Shown: positions 26,819-33,804 of the stretch, in pieces
Layout: every line of letters starts with the position of its first letter
How positions within the stretch are numbered: position 1 is the first letter of the stretch
Assembly (NCBI RefSeq): GCF_027257975.1
Contig: NZ_JANZKX010000002.1
Location: 558,001 to 622,000, forward strand
From: Pelomonas sp. BJYL3
Lineage (GTDB): Bacteria; Pseudomonadota; Gammaproteobacteria; Burkholderiales; Burkholderiaceae_C
Direction: 5' to 3'
DNA: 64,000 nt
Position numbers and translations under genes: made by a program
Notes under the pieces: generated by a model
The model's input: the letters and a program-made list of their open reading frames with translations, nothing else
Told to the model about the DNA's origin: nothing
Database searches by the model: none

Positions 26819-28201
26819 ATGAGCGCGGCAGACCCCAACGCCTCTCTGCTCAAGCTGCTGCAGCTGCAGCGGCGCGCCCGCGAGGCCGGCTCACCCGAAG
26901 CCCTGGGCTTCGTGATGGTCAACGAGACCCTGCAACTGCTGCCCTACCGCCAGGCCGTGCTGTGGACCCAGGCCGGACTGGGGCAGGTGGCGGCGGTGTC
27001 GGGCCTGCCGCAGCCGGATCCCAGCGCACCCTATGTGCAGTGGATGGCCCGGCTGTGCCGGCATCTGATACGCCAGCCGGCAGGACCGGACGAGGCCGGC
27101 GCCGCCTCCATGCCTCAGGCCGGGCCGCGTGAGGTTGATGTCCACGGTCTGCCGCAGGACCTGAGCGCCGACTGGTCGCAATGGCTGCCTGCCTCGGCCC
27201 TGTGGCTGAGCCTGGGCCCGGCCGCGCAAGCCGGGGAAGGGGAGGCCGAGGCCGGTCTGCTGCTGGCCCGTGACGCCCCCTGGCAGCCCCATGAGAGGGC
27301 CCTGCTCCAGGAGCTGGGCCATGCCTATGCGCACGCCTTTCACGCCTTCGGGCCGCGGCAGGCCTGGCGCGGGCGCCTGGGCCGGGCCCTGAGCGGCAAG
27401 GCGCGGCGGCGCTGGCTGGCGGCCGCGCTGCTGCTCAGTCTGTGCCCAGTGCGGCTGACCGCACTGGCCCAGGCCGAAGTCGTGCCTCAGAACCCCTTCA
27501 TGGTGCGTGCGCCGCTGGACGGCGTAATCGAGCGCTTCGACATCCATCCCAATGCAGCGGTCCAGCCCGGCACGCCCCTGTTCAGTCTGGACACCAGCGC
27601 CTTGCGCACGCGCATGGAACTGGCGCGCAAGGCCCTGGACGCGGCGCAGGAGGAGTACCGGCAGTCCGCGCAGGCGGCCGTCACCAGCGACAAGAACCGG
27701 GCGGAAACGGCCCTGCGGCGGGGCAAGCTGCAGGAGAAGGCCGTGGAGGTGGACTACACCACCGAGCAGCTGGCCCGCATCCAGGTGAAGTCGGACCGCA
27801 GCGGCGTGGCCGTGTTTGCCGATGGCAATGACTGGGTCGGCAAGGCGGTGTCCCTGGGCGAGCGCGTGCTGCTCATCGCCGACCCGGCGCAGGTCGAGCT
27901 GCTGGCCTGGCTGCCCGCGGCGGATCTGCTGCCGCTGGCCGTGGGCGACCGCCTGACGCTGTACCCGCAGGGTGCGCCGTTGCAGTCCTTTGAGGCCCGC
28001 ATCAGCAGCGTGGCCTACCGCGCCGAGATGACGCGCGACGGATTCCTCGCCTACCGCATCAAGGCCAGCTTCGAGGCCGGCCAGGCTGCGCCGCGCATCG
28101 GCCAGCTGGGGTCGGCGCGCCTGTACGGCGGCTGGGCGCCGCTGATCTATGTGGCCCTGCGCCGCCCGCTGGCGGTGGCCCGACAGTGGCTGGGCTGGTG
28201 A
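26819..28201 (+). CDS. Adaptor protein with cytoplasmic N-terminal domain and periplasmic HlyD domain
   Basis: 460 residues. Residues 1-190 are a soluble domain resembling GAF (VMVNETLQLLPYRQAVLW near the start), with no signal peptide. A hydrophobic segment near 199-216 (WLAAALLLSLCPVRLTAL) should span the inner membrane. From about 226 the periplasmic part starts with FMVRAPLDGVIERFDIHPNA, the HlyD biotinyl-lipoyl-like motif, followed by a short coiled coil and a beta-barrel. A GAF-like sensor joined to an adaptor is unusual and might couple an internal signal to export. Its stop overlaps the M50 gene start (TGATG). Confidence 0.85.
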   Translation: MSAADPNASLLKLLQLQRRAREAGSPEALGFVMVNETLQLLPYRQAVLWTQAGLGQVAAVSGLPQPDPSAPYVQWMARLCRHLIRQPAGPDEAGAASMPQAGPREVDVHGLPQDLSADWSQWLPASALWLSLGPAAQAGEGEAEAGLLLARDAPWQPHERALLQELGHAYAHAFHAFGPRQAWRGRLGRALSGKARRRWLAAALLLSLCPVRLTALAQAEVVPQNPFMVRAPLDGVIERFDIHPNAAVQPGTPLFSLDTSALRTRMELARKALDAAQEEYRQSAQAAVTSDKNRAETALRRGKLQEKAVEVDYTTEQLARIQVKSDRSGVAVFADGNDWVGKAVSLGERVLLIADPAQVELLAWLPAADLLPLAVGDRLTLYPQGAPLQSFEARISSVAYRAEMTRDGFLAYRIKASFEAGQAAPRIGQLGSARLYGGWAPLIYVALRRPLAVARQWLGW

Positions 28202-30312
28202 TGCTGCCGCCCCTGAGGCAAGACCTGGCCCTGCATCCCGGCCCGGATGCGCCGGACGGCTCGCCCACCTGGACCCTGCATGACCCGGCCAGCAACCGCT
28301 TCTTCGCGCTCAGCTGGCCGGCCTTCGAGCTGCTGGCCCGCTGGGGCAAGGGCAGCGTGGAGGCGGTGCTCGCGTCCCTCCACGCGGAAACCACGCTGCA
28401 GCTCGGGGCGGCTGACGTCCAGGGCCTGCTGCAGATGCTGGCCGGCAATCACCTGCTGGTGGCCGGCAGCGCGCAGGACAGCCAGCGCCTGGCGGACCAG
28501 GCCCGGGCCCAGCAACTGTCTGCCGGGCAGTGGCTGCTCAAGAACTATCTGTTCTTCCGCCTGCCGCTGCTGCGGCCCATGCACTGGCTGCAAGCCATGA
28601 GCCCCTGGGTGCGATGGGTCTACCGCCCGGCGTTCTGGGTGGGCGTGGCGGCCCTGTGGCTGCTGGGGGGCATCCTGGCCGCCCGGCGCTGGGACGAATT
28701 CACCCATACCTTCACCTCCTACGGCAGCTGGGACGGCCTGCTGGCCGTGGGCGTGGCCCTGAGCGTGGCCAAGGTCCTGCACGAGCTGGGCCACGCCTTC
28801 ACCGCCACGCGCTACGGCTGCCGGGTGCCCACCATGGGTGTGGCCTTCCTGGTGATGTGGCCGGTGCTCTACACCGACACCAACGAGGCCTGGAAGCTGC
28901 GCTCGCGCCGCCAGCGCCTGGCCATCGGGGCGGCCGGCATGCTCAGCGAGCTGGCGCTGGCCAGCGTGGCGCTGCTCCTGTGGCACCTGCTGCCGGACAC
29001 GCCGGCCTGGGGGCCGGTGCGTTCCGGCGCCTTCCTGCTGGCCACCACGACCTGGCTGCTGACGGTGGCCATCAACGCCAGCCCCTTCATGCGCTTCGAT
29101 GGCTACTTTCTGCTGGTCGACGCGCTGAACATGCCCAATCTGCACGAGCGCTCCTTTGCCCTGGCCCGCTGGTGGCTGCGCGAGCGCCTGTTCGGCTGGG
29201 GGCTGCCCCCGCCGGAGGTCCTGCCGCCTGCGCGGCACGCCGGGCTGATCGCCTTCGCCCTGATGACCTGGCTGTACCGCCTGCTGCTGTTCTTCGGCAT
29301 CGCCCTGCTGGTCTATCACGCCTTCTTCAAGGCGCTGGGGCTGGCGCTGATGGCGGTGGAGCTGGTCTGGTTCATCGCGCGGCCGCTCTGGCGGGAAGTG
29401 CGGGTCTGGTGGCTGGGCCGCCAGGCCATGCGCTGGAACCGCGCGAGCCGGCGCAGCGCGCTGCTCGCGGGCCTGGGGCTGCTGGCGCTGATCTGGCCCT
29501 GGCAGAGCCGGGTCCAGGCGCCCGCGGTGCTGGGGGCCCAGCAGGCGCAGGTGCTGTATGCCCCGTATCCCTCGCAGCTGGTGTCGCCGATGCCAGCCGT
29601 GGGGCAGTCTTTCCAGGCGGGGCAGACCCTGCTGCAGCTGCACTCGCCCGAGCTGGCCGTGCGCCTGCAGCAGGCCCAGGCCATGGAGCAGCAGCTGCAG
29701 TGGCAGCTCAGCCAGCAGGCCTTCGATCCGCAGCTGCTGGCGGCGGGCGAGGCCCTGCGCAAGCGCTGGGAGTCCGCGGCCGCCGAGGTGGCCGGGCTGC
29801 AGGCGGAGCTCCAGCGGCTCAAGCTGCAGGCCTCCTTCGATGGCCGGGTGGCCGAAGCCAATGAGGACGCCCGGCCCGGGGCCTGGCTGCCTGCCGGCGA
29901 GCGCCTGCTGATGCTGGTGGGGCCGCAGGGCAGCAAGGTGGATGCCTATGTCGACGAAGCGGCACTGGCCGCCGTGTCGCCGGGCCAGGCGGCGCGCTTC
30001 CTGCCTGCCATCCTGGAACAGGCACCCGTGCAGTGCCAGGTGGAGCGGGTGGACCCGGTCCAGCTCAGCCAGCTGGACGCGCCGGTGCTGGCCAGCGTCC
30101 ATGGCGGCGACATCGCCGTGCAGAAGGCGCCCGACGGGCGGCTCCTGCCGCTGCAGCCCCTCTTCCGGGTGCGCCTGGCCCACTGCGACCGCGCCCAGCC
30201 CCCCTTGATGGAGCTGCCCGGTCGCGCCGAGCTGCAGGGGGAGCGGCGCGCCTGGCTGACCCGGGCCTGGCGCTGGGCGGTGGCGCTGTGGCAGCGCGAG
30301 TCGGCGCTGTGA
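28201..30312 (+). CDS. M50 (site-2-type) metallopeptidase fused to HlyD-like domain
   Basis: 703 residues from the ATG at 28201, which overlaps the previous stop. Residues 1-95 form a PqqD-like/winged soluble domain. Several transmembrane helices follow, containing the zinc motif HELGH (about 194-198) and the second M50 motif NASPFMRFDG (about 293-302, with the Asp ligand). After the last helix, residues about 440-680 hold a periplasmic coiled coil and barrel (QLVSPMPAVGQSFQAGQTLL) like HlyD. All catalytic residues appear intact. Site-2 proteases usually cut membrane-embedded substrates, but a recurring group of M50-HlyD proteins accompanies TolC and giant repeat proteins. It is the best candidate for the inner-membrane part of the export system. 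Confidence 0.88.
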   Translation: MLPPLRQDLALHPGPDAPDGSPTWTLHDPASNRFFALSWPAFELLARWGKGSVEAVLASLHAETTLQLGAADVQGLLQMLAGNHLLVAGSAQDSQRLADQARAQQLSAGQWLLKNYLFFRLPLLRPMHWLQAMSPWVRWVYRPAFWVGVAALWLLGGILAARRWDEFTHTFTSYGSWDGLLAVGVALSVAKVLHELGHAFTATRYGCRVPTMGVAFLVMWPVLYTDTNEAWKLRSRRQRLAIGAAGMLSELALASVALLLWHLLPDTPAWGPVRSGAFLLATTTWLLTVAINASPFMRFDGYFLLVDALNMPNLHERSFALARWWLRERLFGWGLPPPEVLPPARHAGLIAFALMTWLYRLLLFFGIALLVYHAFFKALGLALMAVELVWFIARPLWREVRVWWLGRQAMRWNRASRRSALLAGLGLLALIWPWQSRVQAPAVLGAQQAQVLYAPYPSQLVSPMPAVGQSFQAGQTLLQLHSPELAVRLQQAQAMEQQLQWQLSQQAFDPQLLAAGEALRKRWESAAAEVAGLQAELQRLKLQASFDGRVAEANEDARPGAWLPAGERLLMLVGPQGSKVDAYVDEAALAAVSPGQAARFLPAILEQAPVQCQVERVDPVQLSQLDAPVLASVHGGDIAVQKAPDGRLLPLQPLFRVRLAHCDRAQPPLMELPGRAELQGERRAWLTRAWRWAVALWQRESAL

Positions 30313-30376
30313 GGGGGCTGTGACGGCTGCCTGCGGCTGACGGCCCTTCGCACGCGCCAAGAGGCGCCCCAGGGCC

Positions 30377-30640
30377 AGGCGCTACGTCCGTATTTCCCTG
30401 CTCGGCACCTCGCTGACCGCAGGCCTGGCGCCGCCCGCGGCATTCGCCCCTGCCGAGAACGCCACCGTGGCCGACAACGTCGACGCCAAGGGCATCGGCC
30501 CGCGTGGTCGAGTGGGTGATCCCACTGCCTGGAAGCTGATCGACGGCAGCTGCACCTGAACGTCAACCAGGACGTGCAGAAGAAGTGGCTGGAAGACGTG
30601 CCGGGCACCAACAAGAAGTGCGACATGAACCGGCTCTCGC
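30377..30640 (+). pseudogene. Decayed coding fragment(s) of unknown gene
   Basis: Bases 30377-30559 read as an open frame with a secretion-signal-like opening (RRYVRISLLGTSLTAGLAPP) but no start codon or ribosome site, ending at TGA. Right after it, another frame encodes a Lys-rich run (NVNQDVQKKWLEDVPGTNKK). The two look like one gene broken by a frameshift. I cannot name the family. The whole gap 30313-30855 has no intact gene. Confidence 0.4.
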
Positions 30641-30697
30641 GCCAGCGTGGCGAAGCGCCAGCAGCGGCCGAGGGCCGGACGCCCCTCGGCCACGGCC

Positions 30698-30859
30698 TCA
30701 TCGCCGCGCCACCCAGTAGGTCGCCCCTTGCGGCCCATAGCGCTCGGCATGCAGCACACCGGCGGCGAGCTCGAAGAGGTCGCCCGGCAGCAGGTGCCGG
30801 GTGCTGCCTTCCACGGTCAGCCACATCTCGCCGGCCACGAGCAGGGCGCAGGCGATCAG
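30698..30859 (-). pseudogene. 3' remnant of a cupin-domain protein
   Basis: On the minus strand an open frame of 54 codons ends at TGA (30698-30700). It encodes VAGEMWLTVEGSTRHLLPGD and then FELAAGVLHAERYGPQGATY, the C-terminal half of a small cupin. No start is possible nearby, because the 5' half is missing where the GST gene's 3' end begins. A truncated relic. Confidence 0.6.
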
Positions 30860-31521
30860 CCCTTGGCCTTCATGGCCGCCATCTGGCGGTCGGTGTCGGC
30901 CTTGCGGTCGGCGGCGACCTTCTGTGCGGCAGGGCGCTCGCCGACCAGCTTCGCATGGCTCTTCCAGTCCACGCCATGGGCGGCCAGCAGGTCCTCGCCC
31001 AGCACGGCCTTGGTGGCCATGGCGACCAGGGGCAGGCTGACCCAGGCGGCGCAGTCGGCCTGCGTGAAGGTGTCACCGCCCACATAGGGCGCGAAGCGGG
31101 CCAGGCGCTTGAAGGCGGGGATGTTCTTGTTGAGCGTCTTGCGCACCCACTCCTGCTTCGACTCGCTGACCGTGCCGCCGAAGAAGGCCTGGGCATAGAG
31201 CTCGCGGGCCACCAGCTCCAGGTGCAGCTCGATGAAGGCGGTCAGCTCGCGCAGCTTGGCCGCGGCGAAAGGGTCGGCCGGCAGCAGCGGATGCTCGGGG
31301 TAGGCGGCTTCCAGGTAGTCCATGATGACCTGGCTCTCGCACAGCGGGCCCTGCGGCGTCTTGAGGAAGGGCACCTTGCCCAGCGGCGAGCAGCTCAGCA
31401 CGGCCTCGTCGGCCGACTTGGTCATCACCAGCTCTTCCTGGAAGGGGATCTGCTTCTCCAGCAAGGCCAGCTTGACCTTGTTGTAGTAGTTGGACAGGGT
31501 CAGGCCGCACAGCGTGATCAT
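30856..31521 (-). CDS. Glutathione S-transferase family protein
   Basis: 221 residues. N-terminal thioredoxin fold with SNYYNKVKLALLEKQIPFQE and the cis-Pro/GSH-binding strand GKVPFLKTPQGPLCESQVIM (ES dyad), then an all-helical C-terminal domain. A GGGAGA ribosome site precedes the ATG. Cytosolic; substrate unknown. Its 3' end abuts the cupin remnant, so a deletion may have occurred there. No partner genes. Confidence 0.92.
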   Translation of the reverse strand: MITLCGLTLSNYYNKVKLALLEKQIPFQEELVMTKSADEAVLSCSPLGKVPFLKTPQGPLCESQVIMDYLEAAYPEHPLLPADPFAAAKLRELTAFIELHLELVARELYAQAFFGGTVSESKQEWVRKTLNKNIPAFKRLARFAPYVGGDTFTQADCAAWVSLPLVAMATKAVLGEDLLAAHGVDWKSHAKLVGERPAAQKVAADRKADTDRQMAAMKAKG

Positions 31522-31607
31522 CGGTGTCTCCCGGGAGTGGTTTGGAATGCGCGGAGTCTAGGCGGATGGCGCCGTGCGTGCTGGCGCCCGTGCGACAGGC
31601 GCAGCGT

Positions 31608-32501
31608 TCAGCGATTCACCAGTGCGATGCCCAGCACCAGCCCGGCCATCGCGGCCATCAGCCGGCCCGAGATGGCCTCGCCCAGCAGGGCGCTGCCAGC
31701 CAGCAGGCCGAAGAGCGGCGTGCTCAGCGTAAAGCTGGCCAGGCGGGTGGCGGGGTAGTGGCGGATCAGCCAGAACCACACGAGGTAGCTGATGAAGGAC
31801 ACGATCACCGCCTGGAAGCCGAACAGCCCCGCCAGGCGCCAGCTCCACTGCAGCGGCCAGGCCTCGCCCGCCCAGACGGCGCCGGCGCACAGCAGCAGGG
31901 CCGAGACGGCCAGCTGGTAGAACAGGGTCTTCTCGGCACTGGCCGTGGACAGCCGCGTCGCGCGGATGGCCAGCGTGGTGCCGCCCCACAGCAGCGCGGC
32001 CAGCAGGCCCAGGGCATCGCCCAGCCATTGGCGCGGTGCATCCGGGGCCGGCGCGCCGAAGCCCTCGGCAAAGGCAAAGGCCACGGCGCCGAAGGCCAGC
32101 AGCAGGCCCGCACTCTGGCGCAGGCTCAGGCGTTCAGCGCGCGCGATGAAGGGCATGCCCAGGGCCACGACGAAGGGTGAGAGGTAGATCCACACCACCA
32201 TGCGCGCCGCCGTCGTGTACTGCATGCCGGCGTAGATGCAGGCGAACTCGGCCGCGAAGAGCGTGCCCACCAGCAGGCCGCCGGGCAGGCTGCCGTCGCG
32301 GTCGAACAGCGGGATGCCGCGGGCGCGCGCCCAGGCCCACACCAGCACCGCCGCCACCAGGGAGCGCAGGCCGGCCTGCCACATGGGCGTGATCTCGGTC
32401 AGCGCCGCCTTGATGGCCACCTGGCCCAGGCCCCACAGCAGGCAGCAGGCCAGCAGGGCGCTGATGGCGAAGAGATCCAGATGGGCGCGGCGTTCGGTCA
32501 T
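31608..32501 (-). CDS. EamA/DMT-family transporter
   Basis: 297 residues from the ATG at 32501 (a longer frame upstream is without support). Ten hydrophobic helices in two repeated halves, each with a Trp/Gly-rich opening typical of EamA (LLWGLGQVAIKAAL in helix 1, LLWGGTTLAIRATR at the start of the second half). Inner-membrane metabolite exporter; the substrate cannot be predicted. Transcribed alone, 86 bases from the GST gene start. Confidence 0.9.
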   Translation of the reverse strand: MTERRAHLDLFAISALLACCLLWGLGQVAIKAALTEITPMWQAGLRSLVAAVLVWAWARARGIPLFDRDGSLPGGLLVGTLFAAEFACIYAGMQYTTAARMVVWIYLSPFVVALGMPFIARAERLSLRQSAGLLLAFGAVAFAFAEGFGAPAPDAPRQWLGDALGLLAALLWGGTTLAIRATRLSTASAEKTLFYQLAVSALLLCAGAVWAGEAWPLQWSWRLAGLFGFQAVIVSFISYLVWFWLIRHYPATRLASFTLSTPLFGLLAGSALLGEAISGRLMAAMAGLVLGIALVNR

Positions 32502-32722
32502 GGCGGGTACTGCAGCTGAGGGCGGGCGGCGGCCGGAGCGCAGGCGCACCGGGCGGGTGCATTGTGCGGGCATTGCCGCACAAGGATGGCGCGAAGCGGG
32601 CGAGGGGCGGCAGTCCGGGCCTTGCCGTGGTGCATGGCCGGCGTGCCGGCAGGCCTGTCGCTGGCACGGGGCTTGCGCAGTCCCGGCTGTGCTGATGAAC
32701 TTGAACGATGGAGGGAATTCCC

Positions 32723-33220
32723 ATGCACACGTCCACCCTGCCGCCCGTGGCCGCCACCGGCCTGAGCCTGCGCCTGGATGACCTCAGCGACCCGCGCATC
32801 GCCCTGCTGCTGGAGGAGCACCTGGCCGACATGCGCGCCACCTCGCCCCCCGAGAGCGTCCACGCGCTGAACCTGGACAAGCTCCGCCGGCCCGAGATCC
32901 GCTTCTGGACGGCCTGGGATGCGCAGGGCGCGCTGCTGGGCTGCGGCGCCATCAAGCGCCTCCAGGGGGACCATGCCGAGCTGAAGTCCATGCGCACCGC
33001 GACGGCCGCACGCGGGCGCGGCGTGGGCCGGGCCGTGCTGGCGCGGCTGATGGACGATGCGCGCGCCCAGGGCGTGAAGCGCCTGAGCCTGGAGACAGGC
33101 AGCCACGCCTTCTTCGAGCCGGCGCATGCGCTGTACCGATCGGCCGGCTTCGAGCTGTGCGGCCCCTTCGAAGGCTATGCCGAAGATCCGCACAGCGTGT
33201 TCATGACGCGCGAGCTCTGA
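32723..33220 (+). CDS. GNAT family N-acetyltransferase
   Basis: 165 residues from the ATG at 32723 (GGAGGG seven bases upstream). The CoA-binding loop is RTATAARGRGVGRAVLARLM near 92-111, then LSLETGSHAFFEPAHALYRS. The closest pattern is that of YsnE/PhnO-like acetyltransferases that act on free small molecules. Monocistronic. Confidence 0.88.
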   Translation: MHTSTLPPVAATGLSLRLDDLSDPRIALLLEEHLADMRATSPPESVHALNLDKLRRPEIRFWTAWDAQGALLGCGAIKRLQGDHAELKSMRTATAARGRGVGRAVLARLMDDARAQGVKRLSLETGSHAFFEPAHALYRSAGFELCGPFEGYAEDPHSVFMTREL

Positions 33221-33231
33221 TCAGGCCCCGC

Positions 33232-33804
33232 TCAGCGCTTGCCCCCGCGCAAGAGCAGCAGCCCGCACAGCAGCCCCGCTGCTGCGCCGGCCAGATGCGC
33301 GAAGGGCGCGATGGGCACGTCCCAGCCGATCACCGTGCGCAGCGGCGCTCCGAGGGGTTGCTCCGACAGCAGCTTGAGCACCAGCCCCAGGCCGATGGCC
33401 GCGCCCAGCGCGCGCTCGCGCCCCTTGCGCTGCCACAGCATCACCACCAGCACGGCCACCCCGGCATGCAGCACGCCGGACAGCCCGCCGTAGCGGTGCA
33501 GGCCCGGCTGCAGCAGCAGGCCCAGCTGCGTCAGCGGCCAGGCGATGAACCAGGCCAGGGCCGCGCGGCCGCCGGGCTCGCTGGCCCAGCCCAGCAGGGC
33601 CAGGACCAGGCAGCCGGCGAGGTTGGCCAGCAGGTGATGCCAGCTCCAGTGCACCAGGGCGCCCGTCCACAGGCGCCAGGGCTGATGCCAGACGAGATCG
33701 GCCTGCCAGTCCACGCGGGCGCTGGGCAGCAGGGAGGTGGCGAGCAGGGCGGCCAGCAGGGCCAGCGCCGCGGCGGCGGCGCAGAGGGTGGTCCAGGCGC
33801 GCAT
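33232..33804 (-). CDS. rrtA: Rhombosortase (rhomboid-family intramembrane serine protease)
   Basis: 190 residues, six predicted helices. The family's His/Asn loop WSWHHLLANLAG is near residue 54, the catalytic Ser motif GLSGVLHAG near 107 and the catalytic His in FAHLAGAAAG near 170. Length and motifs fit rhombosortases, which cleave GlyGly-CTERM proteins at their C-terminal membrane anchor on the way to the type II secretion path. Its start overlaps the stop of glnE by one base (TGATG). No GlyGly-CTERM substrate was seen in the window, though the S8 protease at the right edge is the kind of protein that often carries one. Confidence 0.85.
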   Translation of the reverse strand: MRAWTTLCAAAAALALLAALLATSLLPSARVDWQADLVWHQPWRLWTGALVHWSWHHLLANLAGCLVLALLGWASEPGGRAALAWFIAWPLTQLGLLLQPGLHRYGGLSGVLHAGVAVLVVMLWQRKGRERALGAAIGLGLVLKLLSEQPLGAPLRTVIGWDVPIAPFAHLAGAAAGLLCGLLLLRGGKR

